From assembly GCF_024679245.1 (NCBI RefSeq), contig NC_090173.1, positions 11,763,513 to 11,827,512 on the forward strand: DNA of 64,000 nt, in the 5' to 3' direction. Both the position numbers and the translations under genes were made by a program. This document shows positions 23,434-37,100 of this stretch, piece after piece (position 1 is the first letter of the stretch; the number at the start of each line of letters is the position of its first letter). Source of the stretch: Pseudorasbora parva (lineage: Eukaryota; Chordata; Actinopteri; Cypriniformes; Gobionidae). The notes under the pieces are model-generated. The model worked only from the letters and a program-made list of their open reading frames with translations. It was not told the origin of the DNA and made no database searches.

Positions 23434-24400
23434 CAGAATCTCTCTCTACACAAACAGGCTGTTTCACTTTGATATTGTGCAATTTTGCCTTCAGCATTAG
23501 TTGCAACATGCGGGTAGGAATGCATTTTATGCGTGCGTTTGTGTTTGTTCATGAACAGAATGGTTCAGATCCCTGAGGGGAAATTCTGCTACAAAACAGG
23601 AGCACAAGTGCACATTACACTACTTCACTCTTTAAAACAAAGGGTTTTTCACAGTGATGTCATAGAAGAGCTATTTTTGGTTCCAAGTTCTTAAAAGAAC
23701 CTTTTTTTCTTCTTAGAAGAACATTTCAATAATCGAAAAAGAACCTTTTTTCTCCTATAAAGAACATTTAGTCGAATGGAAAGATTCCATGGATGTTAAA
23801 GGCTCTTCTTAAAACCACCAATGCCAATAAAGAAGCCTTTTTTAAATGAAATATCATCCTAGAGATTAGAGGCTTATGCTTTTTTTTTTTTAAAAAGGAA
23901 GTTGCATTACCGTGGTATCACATGGTAATAATACCACATACTTTGGAGCTGAAGCATTTCCATATCGGCTTCCATGATATTTACATGGTAAAGTAGGCCT
24001 ATTACCTACTAAAATGGTCATTTTAACACTCAGTGATTACCTTGTGCATAGGCTATAGACTTACCGGTATTTATGTATGGTGGCGTATGCATGTACAAAA
24101 CATTTGTATTGCATAATTATAATTCTAACCAAATAAATAAAGAGATAATACAGAACAAGAACATGAGGGGATCAGAAAGACAAAAACAATTTTTACAGAG
24201 ATAAAAGTGATAAAAGCTGTTTTGCAGCTCACCGCATTATGTTTAAATTACAGTCAACCCTTAATAATTATGGTTTTGAATTACAATTGAGTGACAAAAG
24301 AAACCCGTCATTTGTATTCAATGTGACTTTTGAATACATGACATGATTCAAACCATTCAAACAGGTATGGCAAGCAACTCTCGCCATCATACGTCCCGCC
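23434..24400. other. Intergenic upstream of mmd, no gene
   Basis: No coding sequence seen. A diverged GAACCTTT repeat lies at about 23640-23840. The rest is unassigned. Confidence 0.4.
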
Positions 24401-24820
24401 CTCCATTGTTGCGTCAAACAAAGCGATATCACACGCGCCGATGATTGGTCGAACGCATCAACCGCCTCACGCTGAACGCGCTCCCATTGGATAAAATCCC
24501 CGTCAATCATGTCTGCCGAAAAAAAAAAAAAGCTTAAAATGTACAACTCCGTCTCCGGCTTTTGATAGTCACAGAAAGAGGGTCAAAGGTAGAGAAAGAG
24601 AGACGGATCCGACACAAGAGGGAATGATGTGACGAAACGGTCTCTTATGGATGATTTAGGGTGTGTTTGAGTCGTTATGGTGGCACGGACGCTTTTTGTT
24701 TCGGTCTTGGATTGTTTTTTGTGAATGGGGATTTTGCCGCAGGCTTCGGACATCTGATTTATTTTAATCATCCGATTCATTTCCTGATCTCAGCTCTGTT
24801 TTTATTTGTGTATTCGCGAG
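24400..24820 (+). promoter_or_regulatory. mmd: mmd promoter and 5' UTR (predicted)
   Basis: Upstream of the mmd start codon are two inverted CCAAT boxes (ATTGG at about 24444 and 24486), a GC-richer stretch, and a purine-rich AGAGAAAGAGAGACGG segment likely within the 5' UTR. No strong TATA box is evident. Position and boxes are suggestive only. Confidence 0.35.
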
Positions 24821-24846
24821 ATGAAGAGGGTGAATAGTTTCCAGAG
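24821..24846 (+). CDS. mmd: mmd coding exon 1
   Basis: The ATG follows TATTCGCGAG. Eight codons (MKRVNSFQ) and two bases of a split Arg codon precede the donor AG|GTGAGT. The N-terminus differs from human MMD but keeps the Phe-Gln-Arg-Phe-Met-Asn run across the junction. Confidence 0.88.
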
Positions 24847-25078
24847 GTGAGTACAGAGGCTAACCAGCCAGTTAGCAAGCAGTAACGTTAACGTTACACT
24901 GCATTGTCTGATCTGTCTCTCATGGTTGTCTGTATGTTTAATGCTCATTAATTGTCTTTTTGTTCAGAAATTATATGCTGAATATATCGTGCATCTATTT
25001 CCAGATGTCAGACCATGCATCTCAGACTGTGCACTGACATACAGCCTCATCCTGATGCAATTATCATGCATATATATA

Positions 25079-25158
<80 letters not shown>

Positions 25159-28100
25159 CAGAGCATGTGCTTTTATTGACTCCATACCATACATATCCTA
25201 ATCCGAGATCAGACCTTTTATTTATTTAACGCAGAGATCAGATCATGCATATAATCTTGTTGTCATGCTTTATTTCAGTGCATCAAGCCAATAAGAGTTT
25301 TTATTGACTTTCTGTTTGGAGATAAGATCATGCATATACACTGTGCAGTTGTCATCAACAACTCCTCGCCATCGTTCCACACCCGTAAGACCTCCGTTCA
25401 TCTTCAGACACAGTTTAAGATATTTTATATTTAGTCTGAGAGCGTATGCAAGTGTATGCACACTATACTGTCCATGTCCAGAAAGGGAATAAAAACATCA
25501 TCAAAGTCGTCCATATGAGACATCAGTGGGTTAATTAGAGTCTCTTGAAGCATCGAAAATACATTTTGGTCCAAAAATAACAAACACTAGGACTTTATTC
25601 AGCATTGTCTTCTCTTCTGTGTTTGTGTTCAAAGTCTTCAAACCTCAAATAAAGATTCAAACGGTTGTGAATCAGTGAATCGATCAATGATTCGGATCGC
25701 CAGTGTCAGTTGATTTCAGCAGTTTGGCACGTGATCCGAATCATTGATCGATTCACTGATTCACAACCGTTTGAATCTTTGAGGTTTTAACACAAACAAG
25801 GAAGAGTTTGCTGAATAAAGTCGTAGTTTTTGTTATTTTTGGACCTAAATGCATTTCCGATGCTTCAAGAGACTCTAATTAACCCACTGATGTCTCATAT
25901 GGACGACTTTGATGATGTTTTTATTCCCTTTCTGGACATGGACAGTATAGTGTGCATACGCTCTCAGACTAAATATAAAATATCTTAAACTGTGTGTGAA
26001 GATGAACGGAGGTCTTACGGGTGTGGAACGACATTAGTGCGAGGAGTTAATGACAGACATTTTATTTTTGGGTTAACTAACCCTTTAAGCATTTGCTAAT
26101 TTAAATCAAAACTGCAACTTTTTTTGTTGGCCAGGTGGTGTATAACAGATCGAATGTTTTGTTGACTGTATAGTCTCTAATTAGTGGTCAGACCTTAATG
26201 CAAAGATCAGGCCAAGTCACCTTTATGTCCATAGTGCTTTACACGCTACAGATTGTTTTAAAGCAGCTTCACTGTGATAAACTGGAATATCACACTGCAA
26301 TCTGATCATGCTTTTATTATTTCATAGCATGCTCTCTGATCTCTTTATAAAAGAGATTTGATGCATTATCTGTCACTCATGTAGATGCATGCGGTATTGA
26401 CGGATCAGAAACTGATCCTGCCAGTCAAGATGTTTATTGACTATGCTCCCACTATTCAGAGATCAGATTTTGCATACATAGTGCATGCATACTAATGGCC
26501 TCTATATGAACACCCATTCCTGCGCTCTTCTGATGGTGGGTTTATCTCAGTTCGTGTCAGTCTGATATCTCTTCTCCGAACATTAGCAGTGTCAGGATTC
26601 GTCTGCATGGGTGTAGGGATGGAGGGAGGGACCGTGTGTGTGTGTGTGTGTGTAATGAGCACGCACCACTGCATCAGACGCCTCCTTGTTTGACTTCCCT
26701 GCCACATCCGTTGAGGAGTTTAGCATTCGAACAAACACACCTGACAGGACCGAAACATCTCTGAATCTTTGCAAAAACGGCTCTGAATGAGGAGTTATTC
26801 ACTGCAAAAATGCTTTTCTTACTTAATATTTTTGTCTTGTTTTAGGTCTAAATATCTAAACATTCTCACATTTAAGCATTTACTACATAAGGAAACGCTT
26901 TTGTCTTGTTTTGGGGGAAAATAACTTGAAATTAAGTGAGTTTTTGGTGGGTTTAAAATAATCTGCCAATGGGGTAAGCACAATAATCTTAATTTAAACA
27001 GAAAACAAGATTATTTTTCTTACCCCATTAGCAGATTATTTCTTATTTTAAGCAAAAAATCTCTTATTTTTGAGTTAGTTTCACCCAAAACAAGACAAAA
27101 ACCTTTGCTTGTCTAGTAAATGCTTCTTAATGTAAGAATTTTTTAGATATTTAGGACCTAAAACAGGATAATACTAAGTAAGAAAAGCATTTTTTTGCAG
27201 TGTAGGCTGGTGTCTGTGCATTACAGAAGTATAAAAGAGATTTTAAGAGCATTTACACAAACATGCTCCTCTTACTTTGTAATTTTGTCTTGTTTTAGGT
27301 CTAAATATCACAAAACAATTCTTACATTAAGCATTTACTACATAAGGAAAATGTTATCTTGTTTTGGGGGAAAATAACTTGAAATTAAGTGAGTTTTTGG
27401 TGGGTATAAAATAATCTGCCAATGGGGTAAGCAAAATAATCTTCATTTAAACAGAAAAGATTTTTCTTACCCCATTAGCAGATTATTTTTCTTATTTTAA
27501 GCAAACACTCACTTAATTTTGAGTTATTTTCAACCAAAACAAGACTAGTAAATGCTTCTTAATGTAAGAATATTTAGATTTTGAAAGATAATTTTTATCT
27601 TAAAACAGGATAATACCAAGTAAGAATAGCATTTTTTTTGCAGTGTAGGCTGGTGTCTAAGATAAGAGACATTTACACAAATATGCTCCTCTTACTTAGT
27701 AATTTTGTCTTGTTTCTAGTCTAAATATCCTACAATTCTTAAATCAAGATGCATTTACTATACAAGTAAAACAACATAAGATACTTTTTCTCGTTTTGTT
27801 GGAAAATAAAATCAAAATGAAGTGAGTTTTTGCTTAAAACAGGCAAAATGATCTGCCAATGGGGTGAGAAAAATAATCTCGTTTCTGATTGAAATCGGTT
27901 TTCCGTCTCAAACAGAAATAAGATTATGTATCTCACCCCATTGGCAGATAATTTTGCCTGTTTTAGGCAAAAACGTACTTTGATATTTTTCCCCAGAAAA
28001 CAAGAAAAAAAAAAGTCATTTAAGATTTAAGAATATTTAGATATTTGGACTGAAAACAAGAAAAAATACTTAATAAGAAGAGCATTTTTTGCCGTGTAAT

Positions 28101-31100
28101 TAGCTTTTTAATCACGTGGAAATGTTGTAGTGTGAAACATTTATGTTTGTCATGTATCTTAAACGGAAATATAAACGTGTTTATAGACGTTATAGCTCAC
28201 GATAGTAAGCAGTGTTTGTTGTGTTTCAGGTTTATGAACACGCGGGCGGCTGCAAACTGCCGTTACCAGCCCACATGTTATGAGCACGCGGCCAACTGCT
28301 ACACCCATGCGGTAACCAACATTCATTCTTTGACTGACACAAGCAGATCAATCCATCTAAAGGCTCATGTGGAGTCATGAAGATGTCATGCCAGGGCTCC
28401 AGACTAACATTTTTCTAGACTAACATGATTCGGATCAGAAGGTCGTACAGACTCGAGGGTGGGCTCTTTTGACTCGTCCTATCAAGTGCTGGTGGATTAT
28501 TCTTAGAAATTGGTTGAATTTCACTCTCAAAAGGATGAGCCAACTCTGAAATTAATAATGTAAAAACATGTGGCCACAATACCAGCGCTCTCCAAAACCC
28601 ACACTGTAAAAATGTTTTGTTGGTTTATCTTAAAAAAGTAAGTAGCCTGGTTGCCTTCATTTTGAGTTTATTGAAATTAAAAATGTGAGTTGATACAATG
28701 AAGGAAATTTGTTTAATAAATAGAAACTCAAAATATTATTGAATCCGAACCACATAATGTGAGAAATCATGAAAATAGCACAATTTGGCTGCGTCATCAC
28801 AAATAAAGCACACAATACCCAAAATGCTTACACAATCTTTTAATAATATTTTAATAAAGGTTGTCGAATCTCAAAAATGTTCATTGTATCAACTCAAATT
28901 TTTAATTTCAATGAACTCAATTTTAAGGCCACCAGGTTACTTATCTTTCCAATATTTTTTTTTACAGTGCAGTGCACCAAGTCCAAGAAAGACCCGTCCA
29001 AACATTAACAGCAAAAATAATATTGTGTTGTTAATCAAGGTTAAGGACCATTTTTATCTCCTTAAAACCAAATAATGACAAGTCAATTTCCCAGGAAAAC
29101 GGATTAAACACGGGCTAATAAATACATTAAATAAATAGTTCACTCAAAAATGAAACTTTTGGCACTTAAATTGCCTTATTCTTACTGTGGACATTGAAAA
29201 CGGTGCCTGTGTTTTTCCGAGTCATTTTGATTTATTGCCGTTTTAACAGTTTCTACCTGGACATTGTTATATCTGCTTGATCTCTTTAAAGGAATAGTTC
29301 ATCCCAACATGAAAATTGTCATAATTTTCTTTCTTCTGCTGAACACAAAAGATATTTTGAAGAATATCAGTAACCAAACACTTGATGGCCCCCTTTGACA
29401 TCCATATCAGGGTCAAAAAAACTATGGAAGTCAATGAGGTCCATCAACTGTTTCTCATATCCATAGTCTTCAAAATATCTTAGTTTTTGGTCAACTTTCT
29501 TTTTTTTTCTGTTCTCGGTGGTCATATTTTAATATTCACATGTCTGTATAATGAGCATGTTGTAGGTCTGTGTTTTATTGGTTGTTGTCTCACCTATTCC
29601 ACAGCTTTACACACCCATTTATAGAGTCTTTTTGCAAGTCTGAGGTGTGAACGACCAGGCTAAAACCGTAACACTTAAACTATCCCTTTGAAGAGAATTA
29701 GCAAATATGACAAATGTCCAGGTAGAAACTATGTTAAAACAGCAATAAATCAAGATGACTAACCCTCAGAAAAACACATGCATCGTTTTCAATGTCAAAA
29801 GTGTACGACATAAGTTATGTAAAAAAAATATATATTTTGGTCGTAATTAGCAGATGTTCAAGCACACCATGACAGCCAAAAATGTTGTAATTTACTTGTA
29901 CGATACTCGGACATATACGGTCAACATATTTTGTAAAGTACTTGGAACGCAATGCAGAACTTTCCACAGTCAAAACGGATCACGTCCAGCTAGGGATGCG
30001 CGGTATACCGGTACTGGAAAAATACCAGTATATATATTTAATTTAAAACGGTACGATATCATGATCTTGAACATTTCGGTATATGCTGCTTTTCTGAAGT
30101 TCACCGCTAGATGGCATCGCGCTACACAAACTGACCCAAAACAACCGGCAAATGTGACAACAACAGATGAACAAAATGGATAACGCAATTGAATCTCACT
30201 CAAGATGCCCAAAACAAATTAATAAAGAGAGGAGTAGAAGTGAAATTTGTAATTACTTTGCTTATAAAACTGATGAAGAACCATCAAACCTAGCCAAGAA
30301 GCATCTGTCACTATCCTGACTTTAAAGCCGGGTACACACTGTCCAATTTTGGCCACGATTTGGCCGTCTGAGACAAATTTAGCAAATCCTAAATTATTTC
30401 TCAGATGCTAGGCTAAAATCTGACGTCTTTGGTCGTTAGTTTGACATGTTCACCGGCAGCCGATTAATGAGCGCTGCGATCAAATTTTACCTCATGGGTC
30501 CTGCACACTGTGTGATTTTTCAAAATCCTTTGCGAATGTCCCTTGTCAGACTGTACGAACATGATCGCCATGTCACACTGTAAGATCTCAGTTGACATTA
30601 ATGTCAGACTGCACGATAGTGACGGCGCGCTAAAATCGGACGCGCGCAAGAAAACTCGTCCGGAGTTTTATATCATCAATGAATGACGCGTTCAGGGACG
30701 GTGAGCTGCATTACACGCGGGGCTGAAATGCTGGCTACAAAGAAATCTCAAGCACTCGTTTTGGTCATAGTTTGTCTTGAAAAACGGAGATTTTTGACTG
30801 TCGTCGTAGGAGAAGTCACACTGCAGGATTGTGTGCCAAATCTTCTGACACTGCCAGAATTTCGTCTGAGGTAAAATTTGATCGCAGCGCTCATTAAATC
30901 GGCTGCCGGTGAACATGTCAAACTAACGACCAAAGACGTCAGATTTTAGCCTAGGATCTGAGGAATATTTTAGGATTTGCTAAATTTGTCCCAGACGGCC
31001 AAATCGTGGCCAAAAATCGCACAGTTTGCACCCGGTTTAAGATGAAATTTTGGCAGTGTCAGAAGATTTGGCACACAATCCTGCACTTCTCCTACGACGA

Positions 31101-34100
31101 CAGTCAAATATCTCCGTTTTTCAAGACAAACTATGACCAAAACGAGTGCTAGAGATTTCTTTGTAGCCAGCATTTCAGCCCCGCGTGTAATGCAGCTCAC
31201 CATCACCGAACGCCTCATTCATTGATGATATAAAACTCCGGACGAGTTTTCTTGTGCGTGTCCGTTTTTAGCGCGCCGTCACTATCGTGCAGTCTGACAA
31301 TGCCAACTGAGATCTTACAGTGTGACATGGCTTACATCGGGGATCATGTTCGTACAGTCTGACAAGGGACATTCGCAAAGGATTTTGAAAAATCGCACAG
31401 TGTGCAGGACCCATAAGACTTCTGAAGAGATCGACAGGTCAGTGAATCATTCAAACCATCTCATTTAGACATTTATTTTCTTTTTACACTGATCTACGCA
31501 CATACACAGCCTAACATAAGATCGAATATCACAATCTCCAGCTTTCGTTTCAACCAATGACATTCAGATCTCATAATATTTGCACGCGTACTAGAGCACA
31601 ATTTACATCCGCGTTAGACACAACCGACTGTGTTTATGTGAATACTCACTAAAGACGGACATTACAGGCGTGTGTGTGTGTGTGTGTTGTTGTTAGGAGC
31701 TCATATCTCCTGTAACTGTTATTACGAAATGCTATAAAATCGCTTGCATGTTCAAATGATTTCCGTTATCCATCCCGAGACGAGCGTGAAATGTTGAATC
31801 GGATTATGCAGAGTGCTTTAGTGTAGTGCGATGTCTTAAAACCAGAAGCAATTTGCTAATTTTGAGAGATTTTTGCTGAAATTATTTCTCAAAAGAAATT
31901 TTTCAAATGACTGATTTGATGTGATAAGCTTTGCTGATTAATTTACTAATAAACATTTGTGGTAATTTTCCACTTTATAAACTCAAAACTTGCATAATTG
32001 TACTCATTCTTGCGAAATATACCCGCGCTAATATCAGACCGCGTGGTATCGATTTAATATCGGTACTTCGTTATTAGGTTGTGGTACCGTACCGAAGCCA
32101 AAATGGTGGTATCGAGCCATCCCTAGGTCCAGCAGATATTAAGGCTGTGTACACTAGTCTGGATGGTTTAAAATATCCCCTGATGCGGGACGCCAGGACT
32201 GGTGTAGTATAGTCCCGTTGTAATTCACGTTTTGAGAGTTTCCCCACTCTTAAATCATGCAACGTCAGGCCGCTTTGGCATTGCGGTCACTTGAATATAC
32301 AGCTACAGGTTCAAAATCTGGTCCTTTATTACTTATGTTGAGTCTCACCAACATTAAAGATGGCAAATTGATTAACTGGTCTTCCTTTCACCGGCCCTGA
32401 TTGGTTAAACTTGATGTACACTACACATTTATCATTATTTGTGATACTTTCCTCATATACAAGTGTTTAAATGTATGACTAAACTGCCAGTTATTTAAAG
32501 GCAGGGCAGGTGATTTGCTTCAAACATTTTGTTATGCTGGTTGAAAGTCTCTTCACATCCTGATAGCAATCCCTAAGTTAAGTGGTCTATATGTATATCG
32601 TCTTATGAAGGCGTAGGGCCATAAAAAAATCATCCAATCAGTGCATTTGGTCCGAGGGATGATACAGTGCCGTACTTGCCTGTCAAAGGACGTTCCTTAT
32701 ATACCCTCATTACAAACTGCTATGCCAAAAAAAAAAAAAAAACAGAACCGCAAAGAGCTAAAAGCAGAATGTTGTTTGACCCTTTGGTCTGTCATGGGTT
32801 TCGTAGGAGGTGTGGCTTCGGAGAGCCTTTTGTTTCCCCCAGGGAGGGTGAGATCTAATGCCTTCAAAGCTAGCTTGCTATTGCTAGCCTTTGAAATCAC
32901 CTTCCATACCTTTAACTCTTTCCATACCTTTGATGGAATGTTATGTAATTTATGACACAGCGCTTCCCGTCATTGACATGATTTTCAGGCAAGCCATGTT
33001 TCCACTGTTATATGGTGAGGAACCCTATTAAGCATCTTCTAAAATAGTACTTGCAACCATAAAACAGGGCTTAACATTAAAGTCACCTGTCTCCCGCGTT
33101 TGAGGGAGTCGCCTGTCAATTGCGTCATATCTGCGCTACCCTCGGTTTCGCTTGGCAGGAGCGCTTTACTCTTAGCAGTGTGAACAAGTGAACGCACGGA
33201 GTAACGACATATCATTTTAAACACACTTAAATGTATCTAATATGATAAACAGAGCTGCTTTACCTTATAATCATAACCAGAAGAGCGGATCAGTGCAGGC
33301 GCCCGGCGACTGTGTCCCGTCCCGTCATAATAAAAGTCCTGGTGTTTGCGAGGCAGGTATTTGTGTATCAATCGCTCCAGCGGCCGTGCTCAGCTCCACA
33401 ACACTCGGTCCTGCTCTGCTTCACACTACAGTAGGGGCGGCAGTGGCTCGTGTAGGTTGTCTACAAACCGAAAGTTTGGTGGTTCAATCCCCGGTTCCAC
33501 CTGACCAAGTGTCGACGTGTCCATGAGCAAGACACCTAACCCCAGCTGCTCCCGACGAGCTGGATGGCGCCTTACATCGCCGTCGGTGTATGAATGGGTG
33601 AATGTGAAGCAAAATGTAAAGCGCTTTGGATGGCCATAGAGTCTGTTAAAAAGTGCTATATAAATGCAGTCCATTTACCAATTACATTAACGTTAATAAC
33701 CGCATTCATGAACATGATTTCTGCCTGAGTCCTATTTTCCATCGGCTGTGAGGTGAAGATCACAGGTCCCAAGATGCTGCGCTCACACTTTGCGTCATCA
33801 AACTACGCATTTGTTTTGAATAGGCGCCCTCTAGTGGACGGAAAGCTGCATAGTGCACCTTTAACACTTGTCCAGGACAAGTGGATTTCTTGAAGGGGCA
33901 AGTGAAAGAGAATTTTAATTGCCTGAGGGTAAAGCTGATTAAATAGCCAATAACAAAACAATAACTAGCAAATCACCAAAATGCAAGAATGATTCTGCAT
34001 TAATTAAGTGGTGAGCATTAGTTCAGTGGTTCTCAAACTTTTTACACTAAGTACCACCTCATAAAATATGTTTCTGTCCAAGTACCACCATAATGACCAA

Positions 34101-37100
34101 CATTTAAAAACAGTAGCGTAGTAGGCCTAACTATTTAAATAAAGTTAAAAAACGAGGCAGTTTATTCCAAATAAGTATATTTATTATTGTTAAACTGTAA
34201 ATGCACAGTTTTAACATCAACCAGCCTTTTAAGACCATTCATAATGGTCTTGAAGAGGTCAAAAAAAGTCTTACATTTGACTTGGTGAAACCTGCAGATA
34301 CCCTGATTCAAAGTCCACCTTCAGAAATATGATTAAAATCTTACAAGTAAACCACAGCAATAAGCAATTGCTTAATAGAAGTAAAAAGTTTTCAAGTAAC
34401 TAAGTAATCAAGTAAACTGGTCAGTAATACTAATAAAATATATAGGGCCTACTTATTAACAAATGACAATAGGCTATTGTCAGAATAGGACAAATTAATA
34501 AAACATAAAGATACATATCTACAAACAGTGCTTGAAGTGTGCTATTTTCCCCGTTTGTGTTGTTATTAAGCTATATTAGTTTGCTTCCACTTTGAGAACT
34601 TACTAATGCCCAGATCCAGAACTTCCTCACACCTACCAAACTTTTTTACTCAAGTCAGATAGACATATGCATAATGTGTGTATTTGATCGTTCAAGAGTA
34701 TGCTAATAAGCCCCCCCAAAAAAAACACGTCCAATACACTCGCGCGAGCGCTGACAGGCAGCAAACGCAGTCTGACATCGGAGTTCGTCATTTACATCAC
34801 TGTTATTAACTCTTTTAGTGCAATCGGCTATATTATACTTTTATTTGGTCTTTATGCAAGATGGTGAGAGATTCGCCTTTGCTTTCACTATCGCGGAACT
34901 GCAAGAACGGTCAGCTAAAGAATAAAATCTGTTTTATGCGTCGGTGGGGTACGATCAGAAAGAGGCTCGTGCCAATAACACGAAAGCTGATTGGCTGCAA
35001 TACAAGATGCATTCTGGTCTAATTTGTAGTTGTAATAGAACGAACAATAGTTGGACTAGCGAAAGAAAGAACTACAGCACAGCATTTCATAATTTATCCA
35101 CCTCCACCTCTTCCCATCACAGCTAGATTTAATTCAGTGATTCCTCCGCGTACCACTAGTGGGAGTCTGCGTACCACTAGTGCTACGCGTACCACACTTT
35201 GAGAATCGATGCATTAGTGGATAATAATAATTATATAATAATGAACTAACGGTAACAAGGTCGTGCTGTTGATGCCGAAATCTAAACAAATGAGCGCCGC
35301 TCACATAGAGAAACTGCGGTAAACATTCAAAATTAAGTTTATATTTATAACACGATACAGTTAAACATCACAACCAAGTGTGCTGTTTTCCATCACGACT
35401 GAAAATGACACAGATTCATATGACCGTTCCATAAACAATTAATTAACATTTTGCCACTTACATTTTAGATGCAATATTGACCGTTTTTGTTCGGCAGCGA
35501 AAATAGCTCAAAACACCAGAACCGTAACGCCTCTCACAGCAACAGCGTGTTACTGAATGATTCAGTGTTTGAATGAATCAGTTGAATCAAATATTCAATA
35601 ACCTGTTCGTAAGCGACTGCCTCATTCTTGAATGAATCAGCCGTTTGAATGAATGACTCAATGACTCACTCATTAAGACTCACCTGCTGCCATCTACTGA
35701 TGGTTTAGTTTCATCCTTAAACATACTTTCCAACATGTCTTGTTTATTCAAAAATACAAATCTCTTAACATTTAATGCGGTTATTTAATTTGATTGGCAA
35801 CAGCCCTATAGAGTCTTATTCTAGTTTAATTTATTGATCAAATTTAAAATTAGGGAAAACCTGAAGCATAGCATATATTTAATAATAAGATTAGGGGGAA
35901 ATGCCCTTTATAAAAGGTAAAAATATCACATATGCAGATTTAAATATGCCAAAGCTAATTGAACACCGGTGAGAATATTGCTTCATAAACAAATTATATT
36001 TACAACACACACACAAAAAAAAAAAACTTTCCAGACAAGCAAAATTTTTACTCGGACAAGTGAATGACCGATTTACTTGTCCGAAGTAAACATAAATATG
36101 CTTGATGTCGAGCCCTGATTAAAAACAAATTAAAATGAAAAACGCCTACAGGGGGGAACGAGTTAAAATGTGTATTTTGTCCCCAAACAATGGTCTGTGT
36201 TTAATTCCCTCCAGCTCCTGATCGTGCCGGCGTTTGTGGGAATGGCCCTGTTACACCGGCTGTCAGATGACCGCTGGGAGCGAATCACGGCCTGGGTCTA
36301 CGGCATGGGTCTGATCGCACTGTTTCTCGTCTCCACTGTCTTTCACATCATTTCCTGGAAAAAGAGCCACATGAGGTATGATTGCCGGTTCACATCGAGC
36401 TGACGCTCACCACACACTCACTGCAGAGTTACATGTCAAGGCAAGATTGAACGCCTTGAATGTCTTAAAGGTGCACTATGTAGTATTTTTGCAGTAAAAT
36501 ATCCAAAAACCAATAGGCCAGTGTTATATATTTTGTTCAGTTGAGTTCTTACAATATCCCAAATGTTTCCTACTATTTGTAAATTGTGAGAAAATTGCTA
36601 TTTTAACCGAGGACCCCGGGACGCGTCAGCATAGCGTTTGAGGGAGTCGCCAGTCAATCGCGTCATTACCCTCAGTTTTATTCTGCAGAAGCGCTTTTCT
36701 CTTAGCAGTGTAAACATGTCACAAGCAACGTCGAGCGAACGCACAGAGTAAAGTCATAACATACTTTTAAACACACTTAAATGTATCTAATATGATAAAC
36801 AGAGCTGCTTTACCTTATACTCCGGAAAAGCGGATCAGTGCAGGCGCCCGGCGACTGTGTCCCGTCCCGTCATAATAAAAGTCCCGGTGCTCGCGAGCCG
36901 TGTGTTTGTGTAACAATCGCTCCAGCGGCCGTGCTCAGCTCCTCAACACTCGCTCCTGGTCTGCTTCACTACACTACAGTGACGTTAATAACCGCATCCA
37001 TCAACATGATTTCTGCCCTATTTCTCTCCGGCTATGAGGTGAGGACCACATGTCCCAAGATGCTGCGCTCACACTTGGCGTCATCTAACTACGCCTTTGC

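Larger units (their letters stand above)
33065..36116. mobile_element. hAT-like element hosting two nested insertions
   Basis: The left end CAGGGCTTAACATTAA and right end TTGATGTCGAGCCCTG are inverted. ACTTGTCC/GGACAAGT blocks adjoin both ends. A TTAA MITE sits at 33077-33864 and a second hAT at 34024-35211. The expected 8-bp duplication is not clean (CCATAAAA against ATTAAAAA). Confidence 0.65.

Noticed and set aside
24926..25201. ORFs rich in Ile-Tyr
   Set aside because: They translate TA microsatellites; the same applies near 51314-51547 and 56669-57049.
26800..28096. Possible CRISPR-like array
   Set aside because: The units are about 400 bp, palindromic, and in a vertebrate intron; they are tandem MITEs.
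29854..30183. 109-codon plus-strand ORF
   Set aside because: It crosses the left end of a hAT element, so it is a junction artefact.
33432..33670. Possible tRNA gene
   Set aside because: A and B box-like motifs are present, but there is no full cloverleaf and a LINE-type tail follows, so it is a SINE.
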